Assembly (NCBI GenBank): GCA_945860955.1
Contig: CAMATH010000085.1
Location: forward strand, 1-36,443
Origin: Planctomicrobium piriforme
GTDB lineage: Bacteria; Planctomycetota; Planctomycetia; Planctomycetales; Planctomycetaceae
Direction: 5' to 3'
Length of the DNA: 36,443 nucleotides
The stretch's first letter is position 1. Each line of letters starts with the position of its first letter. Positions 1 to 8,041 of this stretch are shown one piece after another. The notes beneath the pieces are model-generated. The model did not search any database, had not been told where the DNA came from, and was given only the letters and a program-made list of their open reading frames with translations. Both the position numbers and the translations under genes were made by a program.

Positions 1-56
1 AGCATGCAACCGAGCAGCACAGGAAGGATGAACAAGATGCGGCAGTGACTCATCAT
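1..56 (-). CDS. Partial lipoprotein, N-terminus only (runs off left edge)
   Basis: Only the first 18 codons lie in the window. Read on the minus strand from the ATG at 54-56 they give MMSHCRILFILPVLLGCM. This is a short polar start, a hydrophobic core and a lipobox-like LLGC, so a lipoprotein signal peptide with the acylated Cys at residue 17 is likely. A purine-rich Shine-Dalgarno GAGGGGAG (74 to 67) lies about 10 nt upstream of the first ATG, which favours that start over the second ATG at 51-53. The function of the mature protein cannot be seen. It reads in the same direction as the cytochrome fusion gene upstream, but 436 nt separate them, so it probably has its own promoter. Confidence 0.6.
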   Translation of the reverse strand, partial: MMSHCRILFILPVLLGCM

Positions 57-492
57 CGGCAGTTTTCTCCCCTCACTCTGGGCATTGCCATGGCGTTCTG
101 AACCATCCATTCGAACCTGGCTGGCCGACTGACGGCGGTTGAGGTTCGGTTTGAATGAAATTCTCCTTGTCGATCGGGTCACCCGTCCCGGCCGAGCTTC
201 AAGCGGTTCGCCTAGAATACACTTTGACTCGCGTGTGGTGCGGTAACAAACTGGTAAACCTCAGTGCCATCACTCTCGAGCGACTCCATGATCAAAAACC
301 TCGACTTCCTTCGCGATCACGCATCTCGGGCCTGACCGAAAAGCCCCCCCGATGGATGAAACCGCCGCCCATGCCGGTTTTGGAATGGAGTGGCTCCTTC
401 TGAACGCGACCTGGGGGTCATGTCGGCGGTGCGACTTCATCCGGCAACTCAGTCGCTTGGATTTTCCCCAGCAACTTGCGATTGAGGGAAGT
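57..492. other. Intergenic region, no gene supported
   Basis: This 436-nt stretch lies between the end of the cytochrome fusion gene and the lipoprotein start. Short open frames exist on both strands, but none has a recognisable domain together with a ribosome binding site. The right-hand minus-strand frame overlaps the 3' end of the fusion gene and reads like a shadow. Apart from the Shine-Dalgarno at 67-74 I see no convincing promoter, repeat or hairpin. Confidence 0.5.
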
Positions 493-3400
493 CTACTGCT
501 TTTCTTTCGCGACATGGTCACGAAGTAATGAGGCGATTTTCGGACGCTCACGCTCGATTTCCTCAAGATCGAATTTCAGGCCAGTCGACGTGCCGATCCT
601 CGTGTAGAATTCCCCCAGTCCCGGGCTCCATTCGCCGGAGACGACGTCGATGGCCGTTTCGCCCCGCTTGTTCTTGACCAGCGGAGACGTGCCGCTTTCG
701 AGCAGCAGTTCGACCATCTCGGCGCGACACAGAAACGCGGCGACATGCAACGGGGTGTTACCGTCTTCGTTCGTGGTTTCCACTTTGCCGCCGTTCTTGA
801 GCAACATCCTGGCGATGTCGACGCGGTTGTAGGTGGCGGCTGTACTCAACGGTGTCGACCCTCCCTGCGAACGACGGGAATTGATCTGAACTCCCCCCGC
901 CACCAGCTTCCGGGTTGCCTCCAGGTCGCCTCGGGCAATCGCCTCGGCGATTTGTTCTCGGAGGTCGGCACGCCCCTTGTCGATCTGGCGATTCAGTTCG
1001 GCGGCCGCTTCGGCGTTTTCGGCCACGTGGAAAATGAACTCATTGCTGAACAGGCCGTCCGCGTTCTGAACCTGCAGAAAGTGCAGGCCCACCGTTGGCA
1101 ACGAGGTCAGTTCGATCTTGACGGTTTCGCCCTCGCAATGAACGGCACCGGGAACACGATGCCCGTCGACAATGACCAGCGCGTCCTTCTGGATGTGACG
1201 TCCACTGACCGTCATTGTTGTGTTGCCATCGTGAAGAATGGGGAAGTCCTGCTTGCCACGTTGTTTTTCGATGGGGTCCAATGTCCACAATGCCGGTTGG
1301 GGATTGTCGTAATCGGCCTTGCTTCCCAGCCGACCGGTGAATGTTCCGACGAAACGTCCTTCCGCCGCGAGTCGCGTCAGCGCGTCTCGAGTATACGACT
1401 CGCGGTCACCGTACCTTTTGACGTAGGTTCCGCCGAGATGATGGGGATCGAACTGCAAAGCGACCGATGTGGACTTGCCGTTTTCGAGAAAGACCCCTTC
1501 CGCCTGAAGCACAATCCCCCCTTCCCCGGCCGACCGTTCCAGGGCATTGAGTAGATCTTTCGAGGTCGCTTCATCGACGGACGATTGGTTTAGTGTCACT
1601 TGTCGCGCGAAGGTTCCGGAGAAGCCCGTGCTGCCCTCCAGCACCATATCCCAAACGGGATCGAAGCGGCGGCGGCCGGCCCACGAGAATTGCCAGACGC
1701 TCCGTTCGGGCGTCCCCTGTTCGGTGACGCGACGATAGAAGTCGAACTCGACGATGTTCAGCCTTCCCTGCGGCAGGATCAACCAGCGATCATAAGCCCC
1801 TCGCCAGGTGGGGGCATCCATCCCCGTTCCGGGTGTGTTGGTGCTGACGAGGAACGGCATCCGATGGCAGTCTCCACACACGTTGGATTGTGGCTTTCCG
1901 GGATCGAGATCGCCGTCAACATGAAACAGTCTGAAACCCTTCGACGCTTCGCTCGAAAGAAGGTTGTCATACGAGCGGCGTTGGGCCGGTGGGTAGGGGA
2001 CGCTGAGCAGGAACTTCGCCATGTCATCGCGCTGAGCCGCCGTCAACTTTCCGGGTTTCCCTTCGTCGTTGACCGTCGGATCACCTTCGAGAGCCATTGT
2101 TGACGCGAGGCCGCCGTCGATCAGATGGCGGGTGCTGCTTTCGGGCCGATCGACGCTGCTGTTGGGAGGGACGTTGTCACGAATGTGAGCGCTGTTGATT
2201 CCTCCGTAGGGATCCCCGGGAATTCCGTCCCAGTGGAACGGAGCGGTGTCCCGCAAGCCGCGAACGGGCATTGTGGATCGGGGCATAATCTGATTGCCCC
2301 CCGACACGATCGGAGTCTTCAACACCCACAGCAATTGGTCGGTGTGTCCATCGGGATGGCAGCTTGCACACGAAAACGTTCCCGTTGTGGATGCCGAAGC
2401 GGTGCTGAACGCGATCCGTCCGCGTTTGACGGCGGGATGGGTCGGATCCTCGAGATGCACTGTTGCCACGACTCTCGGCGTCACCGGATCCGAGACGTCA
2501 ACCAGCGACACCGTATTCGCGGCCGCATTCAGAACCCAGGCTTGTTCCGGCTTGCCGCTCGCGGACGACTGCAACGCGATCCCTTCCGGAACCGCTCCGA
2601 CATCGACCCGGCCGAGAACGGCTCCAGTGGTTGTATCGACCGTAAACAGTTGATCCGAATGGGCGGCGCTGGCGACCAGAGTCGAATCGTCATCGCTCAC
2701 CTGGATGGCGAATGGGGTGGCCAGGGCCAATCCGGGAGCCGGCTGATTCGGCGGCACCGGCTCAAGATCGAAGAACGTTGATTCGGAGGAATCCCCGTCG
2801 AATCGCACGCTCGTGATTCGATTCAAAAAGGCTCGATTCTGCAATTCCGCAAGACCATGTTTATTCGTTCCCGCCCGGCCGTTGACTTCGTTGCGAGCGT
2901 CCGTCTGGGTGATGAACGCCCGCCCATTGGAATCGACCGCCAATCCGTACAGGAGAGTCCCCAGCGTATTCACTGTCTTGACGAGCGTATCCGTCCGCGT
3001 ATCAAACACGAAAAGATCGCGATCCGGGACTTGCGGGTGCTTGATAATGTCGACCACATGCCCAAGCGACAGGACGTTGTTGTTGGCGATTGAATGGTCC
3101 CACGCGTCGAACGTCACCAGATCGCCGTCAATTTTGTCCTTGCTGCCGCCGGAAAGCTGCGTTTGGTTGTTCGATTCAAACGGCAGAACATACAGTCGCC
3201 CTTCTCGCACGACCATCGCCCGGGGATCCTGCGCGGCGATATCCAGCCGCTTGTGAACTTGACGTGTGGCGACGTCTACAACCGCGATCTTGTTTTCCGA
3301 CGAGAGCGAGACATACGCCTTTTCGTCGCTCGCGAAGGCAATGCCGACCGGTTCGTCGAATCGCGTCGCTTTGGTGACGGGATCGAAATCCTGAATCGTG

Positions 3401-3804
3401 GCGATCACCTGAAAGCAGGTCGGGCTGGCTGGCTCGACGTCGATCACGCTGACCGAATCCGAAATGTGGTTGGCGACCCAGACTTCTTTACCATCTGGCC
3501 GGACCGCGAGACCGGCCGGGTTGACGCCGACATGGATCCGGACCACGATCTGGCGCGAGTTCACGTCGATCACGTCGACGGTGTCTGCGGGAGTGTTCGT
3601 CACAAACACGCGGCCGCCACTGATCGCGATCGGCGACGCGTGGGGGCTCATAAAAGCGGGATGTCCGATCGTCGCCGGTGGAGCGGGTTCACTCGTCGTG
3701 GATAAGGAATCTCTTTGCTGCTCTGGCCGATCTTGAGCGAAGCTGAAGCAAAGAAAAAAACAAACGGTGACCGCAACGGTCATCGTCGCTGCAATGCGCG
3801 TCAT
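493..3804 (-). CDS. Secreted beta-propeller / dihaem cytochrome c / ankyrin-repeat fusion protein
   Basis: A 1103-residue exported protein. The chosen ATG (3802-3804) gives a clean signal peptide (MTRIAATMTVAVTVCFFLCF, then SFAQ), and AAAGGAC lies about 8 nt upstream. A longer in-frame start at 3852 would put a charged tail in front of the signal. Residues about 50-460 have YVTN-type beta-propeller repeats (forms such as VFVTNTPADTVDVIDV and VWVANHISDSVSVIDV). Two haem c sites follow: CASCH near residue 479 (2356-2370) and CGDCH near residue 643 (1864-1878). They lie in a region resembling di-haem cytochrome c peroxidase/MauG-like proteins (MPVRGLRDTAPFHWDG). The last 144 residues (about 960-1103) are ankyrin repeats (STPLSTAATYNRVDIARMLL, then GNTPLHVAAFLCRAEMVELL). 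A periplasmic electron-transfer or peroxidase-like role is plausible, but the substrate is unknown. The domain combination is unusual. Confidence 0.85.
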   Translation of the reverse strand: MTRIAATMTVAVTVCFFLCFSFAQDRPEQQRDSLSTTSEPAPPATIGHPAFMSPHASPIAISGGRVFVTNTPADTVDVIDVNSRQIVVRIHVGVNPAGLAVRPDGKEVWVANHISDSVSVIDVEPASPTCFQVIATIQDFDPVTKATRFDEPVGIAFASDEKAYVSLSSENKIAVVDVATRQVHKRLDIAAQDPRAMVVREGRLYVLPFESNNQTQLSGGSKDKIDGDLVTFDAWDHSIANNNVLSLGHVVDIIKHPQVPDRDLFVFDTRTDTLVKTVNTLGTLLYGLAVDSNGRAFITQTDARNEVNGRAGTNKHGLAELQNRAFLNRITSVRFDGDSSESTFFDLEPVPPNQPAPGLALATPFAIQVSDDDSTLVASAAHSDQLFTVDTTTGAVLGRVDVGAVPEGIALQSSASGKPEQAWVLNAAANTVSLVDVSDPVTPRVVATVHLEDPTHPAVKRGRIAFSTASASTTGTFSCASCHPDGHTDQLLWVLKTPIVSGGNQIMPRSTMPVRGLRDTAPFHWDGIPGDPYGGINSAHIRDNVPPNSSVDRPESSTRHLIDGGLASTMALEGDPTVNDEGKPGKLTAAQRDDMAKFLLSVPYPPAQRRSYDNLLSSEASKGFRLFHVDGDLDPGKPQSNVCGDCHRMPFLVSTNTPGTGMDAPTWRGAYDRWLILPQGRLNIVEFDFYRRVTEQGTPERSVWQFSWAGRRRFDPVWDMVLEGSTGFSGTFARQVTLNQSSVDEATSKDLLNALERSAGEGGIVLQAEGVFLENGKSTSVALQFDPHHLGGTYVKRYGDRESYTRDALTRLAAEGRFVGTFTGRLGSKADYDNPQPALWTLDPIEKQRGKQDFPILHDGNTTMTVSGRHIQKDALVIVDGHRVPGAVHCEGETVKIELTSLPTVGLHFLQVQNADGLFSNEFIFHVAENAEAAAELNRQIDKGRADLREQIAEAIARGDLEATRKLVAGGVQINSRRSQGGSTPLSTAATYNRVDIARMLLKNGGKVETTNEDGNTPLHVAAFLCRAEMVELLLESGTSPLVKNKRGETAIDVVSGEWSPGLGEFYTRIGTSTGLKFDLEEIERERPKIASLLRDHVAKEKQ

Positions 3805-3912
3805 GTGAGTGTCCTTTCGATGAGGCTGATCTTGGTGACGCGTTCCTTTCAAGTCAAGTCAAGTAATATACAGTGCCATCGTCGAGACCGCTCCGGGGGC
3901 CTCCGTCGCGAA

Positions 3913-4410
3913 TCAACAACCAGGTGACGTGGCAGCCTCAGAAACCGGACCGGTCGCCACGGCTTCCCCCGGGGTTGCTTCCAGAGGAACCCGGGTTCCG
4001 CTGGCCGGGGTGAAAATCAGATTCGGGGAACCTTGGATTTGATGCCAGGAATAGCCCAATCCCCACAGAAAGTCCTTGGATTCCGGACCATTGTCTTCAA
4101 CCACCAGAATCGGAGCATCCCGTTTCAAGAGACCCACCATCCCTCGCAAGACACTCAATTCATGCCCTTCGACGTCGATCACGCAGTCACCCGCGGCGAC
4201 CCATTCCGAGAGCCGCCAGTATTCCGGTTCGTCGTAATTCAGCCGCCCCAACCGGATCCGCCAGGTGTACCAAAACCGGCGCATCGCCAACTGCGATGAA
4301 ACCGGGAGCCAAGAGGCCAATCGCTTGAGAACACGCAGCAAGATCGCGCCGGCCAGAGAGATTGGGGAATCGATCCAAGTCCGATTGACTCCGCACGACG
4401 AGAAAACCAA
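3913..4410 (-). pseudogene. FkbM-family SAM methyltransferase, internally deleted
   Basis: The open frame (165 codons) begins like an FkbM-family methyltransferase: RLGRLNYDEPEYWRLSEWV, then GDCVIDV, the start of the SAM-binding motif I. It jumps directly into the family's C-terminal signature VEGHELSVLRGMVGLL. In intact members these two motifs are separated by very roughly 100 residues carrying most of the SAM pocket. Both flanking motifs normally contain I-D-V, so the deletion looks like a join at that shared sequence (around 4171-4182). The frame is intact across the join, but without the Gly-rich loop the protein cannot be an active methyltransferase. The tail after about residue 130 is Pro/Ala/Thr-rich and probably not original. 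The start codon is uncertain. Confidence 0.7.
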
Positions 4411-4743
4411 TCGAATTCGGTCCAGTAGAACGGAACACGATTCTGGGAACGCCGCCTGTGGAATAAGATATTCTCGATGTCTGGCGAAAGACAGGCATCA
4501 ATGATCCCGTTCATTCGCGGCGAGAAATCGAGTCGCACAGCTCGCATCCGGATTCTCAGACCAGATGCTCACCAGAATATCACGTTGAACATCTCGAGAC
4601 TTCCCAGTGAGGCGAAACCTTGACGCTAACGCTACGAAACGTCAGGGTCTTCAGAATCGTTTTCTCGTCCCACGAATGCGTACCGGGCGGCAGGCCAGGT
4701 CACTCCTTCCGAAGAAATTCACAAGCGCGCTGTAGACAGTGAA
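4411..4743. other. Intergenic region, probably decayed coding DNA
   Basis: This 333-nt stretch lies upstream of the FkbM remnant (minus) and of the short membrane-anchored gene (plus). Overlapping open frames on the minus strand have no recognisable motif and disagree in frame. I see no clear promoter or hairpin. Given debris on both sides, it may be remnants of the 5' part of the methyltransferase or of a lost neighbour. Confidence 0.4.
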
Positions 4744-5157
4744 ATGAAGAACGGAACGAAACCCGGGATTCTGTTCGGGGTTGGCGGGACACTGCTGGGG
4801 CTCGTTTTTCCGGGGGTCAGTCAGATGTGGTTCCTTCGGCCCGCTTCGCCAAAGGCACCCGTGGCGCTGCAACTCGACGCCGCCGGGCCCTGCGTGATTC
4901 TCGCGACCAAACGATCGGTCGCAACCTACGCGTCGGCCATCGAGAAGGCGATCCGATTGCACGCAGAGGCGGAGCGTGTTGACTTCGATCCGGGCGAATT
5001 GGGCGACGTTCTTGAAGTCTTGAGGAAGACGCAACCGCGCTACGCGCTCGTATTCATCCAGCCAGACGAACTGGATGTCAATTTCGGCTGGCGGTGGCTC
5101 ACGATGACAAGTCAGATTGACGACGACCCGATCGCAGTTCCCGAATGCGAAAGTTAA
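4744..5157 (+). CDS. Short membrane-anchored hypothetical protein, probably truncated
   Basis: A 137-residue protein. Residues about 8-27 (ILFGVGGTLLGLVFPGVSQM) form a signal peptide or anchor. The rest is a compact alpha/beta segment (VILATKRSVATYASAIEKAI, then RYALVFIQPDELDVNFGW). From memory, the segment around WRWLTMTSQIDDDP resembles the early part of longer planctomycete secreted proteins in which this motif is followed by much more sequence. Here the frame ends 10 residues later, so this may be an N-terminal fragment of a once larger gene. No strong Shine-Dalgarno is visible. A terminator-like hairpin follows 81 nt downstream. Function is unknown. Confidence 0.5.
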   Translation: MKNGTKPGILFGVGGTLLGLVFPGVSQMWFLRPASPKAPVALQLDAAGPCVILATKRSVATYASAIEKAIRLHAEAERVDFDPGELGDVLEVLRKTQPRYALVFIQPDELDVNFGWRWLTMTSQIDDDPIAVPECES

Positions 5158-5238
5158 CTGTCACACATCAAGTGCTTCTGGAGATCTGAAAACGGTATGG
5201 CGGTCCTGGTGAGGTATGAAATCACCCAACGAGGCCCC

Positions 5239-5272
5239 CCGGCGGACGATTCATGTCAGCCGCCGGTTTTTT
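5239..5272 (+). terminator. Rho-independent terminator-like hairpin
   Basis: Stem CCGGCGG (5239-5245) pairs perfectly with CCGCCGG (5260-5266) across a 14-nt loop and is followed directly by six T (5267-5272). It lies 81 nt after the stop of the plus-strand gene at 4744-5157 and would end that transcript. The same bases also overlap a possible Tat-signal remnant. Confidence 0.6.
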
Positions 5273-5345
5273 GGGCACGACGGCACTCAGTGCTGCTACC
5301 AAGCGAAAAACCGGTCGGCTGACTCCGGACGGCTCGCCAGAATGA
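5253..5345 (+). pseudogene. Possible Tat signal-peptide remnant
   Basis: A 30-codon frame from the ATG at 5253 reads MSAAGFLGTTALSAATKRKT. FLGTTALSAA is a very common hydrophobic part of planctomycete Tat signals. The alternative frame just upstream reads VSRRFF. If the run of six T (5267-5272) were five, the two would join as SRRFLGTTALSAAT, a textbook twin-arginine signal. This suggests a frameshifted leftover of an exported oxidoreductase or DUF1501 gene. The alternative is chance, because the T-run is explained by the overlapping terminator. Confidence 0.3.
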
Positions 5346-5514
5346 AAAAACGGTGTCAGCGGTTCTTTCTCGTGTTCAGACGCGCCGAGTTTCGATCAAC
5401 CTGCGAAAGGTCCGAATCAGCGCCGTGTCGGACTGCTGATGCTTGTTCGAAGCCCGAGCCGCCGGGACTGGCTGTTGCTCGGGTGCCGAATATGGACCTG
5501 TCCCCGTGTCGTCG

Positions 5515-6597
5515 TCAACCATTCGGAAGCACCCCGATTCGAATCGCACCCGGGTCGCCACTTTTGGCGAACGCCTCACCCACCCCCCGGAGGGGGAGCC
5601 ATTCGGAGACCAGTTCAGCAAACGGAAAGTTGCCATGCTCTGCCGACAGAAACTCCACTGCGGTTACGAGATGACGCGGTGCGTAGTTGTGAACTCCCTG
5701 GATCATGATCTGTCGGCGGACGACCTGCTCCAGCAGCAATTCGACCGGAGCCGATGGAAACACCGACCCAACCAGAATCAGCCGACCTCCGATTCGAATC
5801 GCCGGCCATGCGACGCCAAACGAACTCTGGCTTCCCGAGAGTTCCAGCACAGCGTCGAATCCATGGCGGATCTTCGCCAACTCCATAACCTCTGCAAACT
5901 CTTCGGGGGCGGCGACACGGGTCGCTCCAAAGTCGAGAGCCCGTTTCCGGCGGTCGGCTTGCGGTTCAATGCACACCACTTCCGCTGCCTGGAGGCAGCG
6001 GGCCATCGCGCACGCGGTCAGCCCCAGCATGCCCGCTCCGAAAATGCCGACTGTGCCGCCACGCAGGTCGCCTGCGGCCTCGATCGCAGCGGCGACGGTC
6101 GCCGTGGCACAACTTGCCGGGCAGGCGACCGCCAGTGGCAATTCACTCGGCAGGCGGACGATCGATGTTCCAGGAACCAGCACGCAATAATCGGCCAGGC
6201 CTCCCAGCAGTTCACGACCAGGCCGCAGCGCCTCGTGACCGTATTTGATCGCATTCAGACATTTCTGGGGGAGTCCCCTCAAGCAGAAGAAGCACTCCCC
6301 GCACTGCGCGACGATCGCCCAGACCACACGATTCCCCACCTCAAGCGCGTGGCCGGCCAGATCGACAGTCGGGGCCGTTTCGCCTCGCGAAACGATCGTT
6401 CCCACAATTTCGTGACCGAGAACCGTCGGGACGGGGACTGTGCGTCGCCCTTCGAAGCTATGGCGGTCGCTACCGCACAGGGTGCAGCCCACGACACGAA
6501 CCAGAATCTCGGCTCCCAGCGGCTTGGGAATCGGAAACTCGCGGAATTCCAATTGACCCGCGACTCCCTCAAAAATCGCCGCCAAGGCGTGTGTCAT
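5515..6597 (-). CDS. Zinc-dependent alcohol dehydrogenase, phosphonate-catabolism associated (MDR family)
   Basis: A 360-residue medium-chain dehydrogenase/reductase. The catalytic zinc site is readable as Cys41 (in CTLCGSD) and His62-Glu63 (LGHEIVG). The structural zinc Cys set is C99, C102, C105 and C113 (CGECFFCLRGLPQKC). A Rossmann motif VGIFGAGMLGL follows. It matches the subgroup that recurs beside phosphonatase genes and is annotated as a putative phosphonate-catabolism alcohol dehydrogenase. Its start ATG (6595-6597) overlaps the stop of the upstream DUF5690 gene (TCA at 6594-6596 on the plus strand), a classic ATGA coupling. A likely role is oxidising or reducing an aldehyde or alcohol made during phosphonate breakdown, for example acetaldehyde from PhnX. 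The actual substrate is unproven. Confidence 0.88.
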   Translation of the reverse strand: MTHALAAIFEGVAGQLEFREFPIPKPLGAEILVRVVGCTLCGSDRHSFEGRRTVPVPTVLGHEIVGTIVSRGETAPTVDLAGHALEVGNRVVWAIVAQCGECFFCLRGLPQKCLNAIKYGHEALRPGRELLGGLADYCVLVPGTSIVRLPSELPLAVACPASCATATVAAAIEAAGDLRGGTVGIFGAGMLGLTACAMARCLQAAEVVCIEPQADRRKRALDFGATRVAAPEEFAEVMELAKIRHGFDAVLELSGSQSSFGVAWPAIRIGGRLILVGSVFPSAPVELLLEQVVRRQIMIQGVHNYAPRHLVTAVEFLSAEHGNFPFAELVSEWLPLRGVGEAFAKSGDPGAIRIGVLPNG

Positions 6598-7937
6598 CGT
6601 TCGAGTCCTTCAGTCACCTTTCGAGAGTTCGCGACAGCGTTTTCGAATCCCTGCCTGTGGGTCGCGAAATGTCTCCAGCAGATGATCAGGCAGACTGCAG
6701 AGACACCCGTCGCCAGCCAGCAGGTACCGCTCAGCATGCCAAGCCAGTCGTCGGCGTGTTTCCCGAAGTTGCGGACGATCATCACGACAACGTAACCCAA
6801 GTAGCCAATCGCGTCGGCGACGTACAGCAAAAACCCAATGTTGCCCCGGTCACGTGTCAGGGCCAACAGCCGTTCGAACACGGTCGTGTGCATGGCGACG
6901 TAGGGGAGGTAAAGTCCGAGTCCAATCAACACCATAAACCAGAATCCGTCGATTTGCTGGCTGCCGCGACCGAAGAGCGCGATCGCGATCAACACGAATC
7001 CCAAACCACAGGTCGCGAGTGAGACCAGAAACGCACGGGAGTTATCACGAATCAGGACCGCCCCTCCGTTGACCGCCAGCACCCCCAGCATGACGAGAAT
7101 CTCTGATTGGGTGAACACCGCCGGCACCCCGGAAACTCCCAGTCCACGCCAGATTTCCGGGGCGAAGTCGGCGCGCAGGCTCCGTACGACCGTCACGAGC
7201 AGATACATCACAACCAGTGGTGCCAATCCCATCGCATGCCGGCTGAGAAACGACCACCGGTCGTCGCGATTCATGGTCAACCGTTCCGACCGCGCGGCAA
7301 TATCGGGCGGGCTGGGCGGGGGAATGCGAATCAGCATGGCGACACACCCGCCCAATGGCAACAAAAATAGTGCACCCGCGACGCCGGGCATCCAATCTTC
7401 GGTCACGCCGCTCGCGAGCAGCCAGCCACCGACCGACTTCATCACTCCGTCGGCCAGGATGAAACTGGCGCACAGACCGGCGGTCATGGCCTCGGTCAGT
7501 CGGCGGCCTTCGAGCAGTCCCACAATCAATCCAAACACCATTCCCAGCGGCAGCCCGTTGAGGAAAAAACAAATGGCGTTCCAAGGTCGGGGCAACAGGC
7601 CGAACAGCACAAGTGTCGCCTCGGCGATCAGCACGAGCCACAACACTCCCAACGCGCGGTGCCGCCGGGGCATTTCCGAGATCACCTTGATGCCGATGAA
7701 TTTCGACACCATGTACCCGAACACCTGCGAGGTGACCAGCGCGATCTTGTAGTCCAACCCCCATAACGGAGTCCCGGCGAACGTCGCCGCTGTGAACGGC
7801 TTGCGCACCGCGTACATGCAGAAATACGCCCCAAACGCCGCCACTGCGGACCACACGGCCCAGAACAACTGTTGGTTCCGATCTTCGCTCAGGGCGTGCC
7901 GCGTGGAATTCGCAGGAAGTTCACCGGCCGGATTCAT
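6594..7937 (-). CDS. DUF5690 family MFS-like membrane protein, candidate phosphonate transporter
   Basis: A 447-residue polytopic protein with about twelve hydrophobic segments. It begins with the distinctive DUF5690 signature (AFGAYFCMYAVRKPFTAATF, then DYKIALVTSQVFGYMVSKFI). The arginine-containing YAVRKPF after helix 1 recalls the organophosphate:phosphate antiporter branch of the major facilitator superfamily, which would suit a phosphonate substrate. I chose the ATG at 7935-7937. An upstream in-frame GTG at 8057 would overlap the divergent HD gene and add 40 polar residues. The gene is translationally coupled to the alcohol dehydrogenase downstream and divergent from the PhnZ-like/FAD/PhnX operon. 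No phosphonate ABC transporter is seen, so this is the only uptake candidate here. Transport function is inferred. Confidence 0.85.
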   Translation of the reverse strand: MNPAGELPANSTRHALSEDRNQQLFWAVWSAVAAFGAYFCMYAVRKPFTAATFAGTPLWGLDYKIALVTSQVFGYMVSKFIGIKVISEMPRRHRALGVLWLVLIAEATLVLFGLLPRPWNAICFFLNGLPLGMVFGLIVGLLEGRRLTEAMTAGLCASFILADGVMKSVGGWLLASGVTEDWMPGVAGALFLLPLGGCVAMLIRIPPPSPPDIAARSERLTMNRDDRWSFLSRHAMGLAPLVVMYLLVTVVRSLRADFAPEIWRGLGVSGVPAVFTQSEILVMLGVLAVNGGAVLIRDNSRAFLVSLATCGLGFVLIAIALFGRGSQQIDGFWFMVLIGLGLYLPYVAMHTTVFERLLALTRDRGNIGFLLYVADAIGYLGYVVVMIVRNFGKHADDWLGMLSGTCWLATGVSAVCLIICWRHFATHRQGFENAVANSRKVTEGLER

Positions 7938-8041
7938 GAAGGACGCTCGTGAAGAATCTGAGATTCGTCGCACAGTCTTGGCGAACGAGTATACTGGACC
8001 GATACCCAACCAGCGATTCCGTTTAACACTGGAACCAGGAA
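7938..8041. promoter_or_regulatory. Divergent promoter region of the phosphonate island
   Basis: These 104 nt separate the two divergent operons and must hold both promoters. The palindrome AGTATACT (7989-7996) gives TATACT on either strand and could serve as a shared -10 element. I find no good -35 hexamer at the right distance on either side, so an activator-dependent promoter is possible. No Pho-box-like direct repeat is obvious. Confidence 0.35.

Larger units (their letters stand above)
5158..5514. other. Intergenic region with terminator hairpin and a possible Tat-signal remnant
   Basis: This 357-nt stretch separates the short plus-strand gene from the 3' end of the alcohol dehydrogenase, so the flanking transcripts converge. 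It holds the hairpin at 5239-5272 and the small remnant frame at 5253-5345, listed separately. Beyond 5346 I see no gene. A GC-rich inverted pair (CCCGAG and CTCGGG near 5450-5490) could help end the minus-strand transcript but has no U-tract. Confidence 0.5.

Noticed and set aside
5443-6795. Long plus-strand open frame (450 codons) opposite the alcohol dehydrogenase
   Set aside because: It is antisense to a gene with complete zinc-binding motifs, and its product is Arg/Gln/Pro-rich with no domain.
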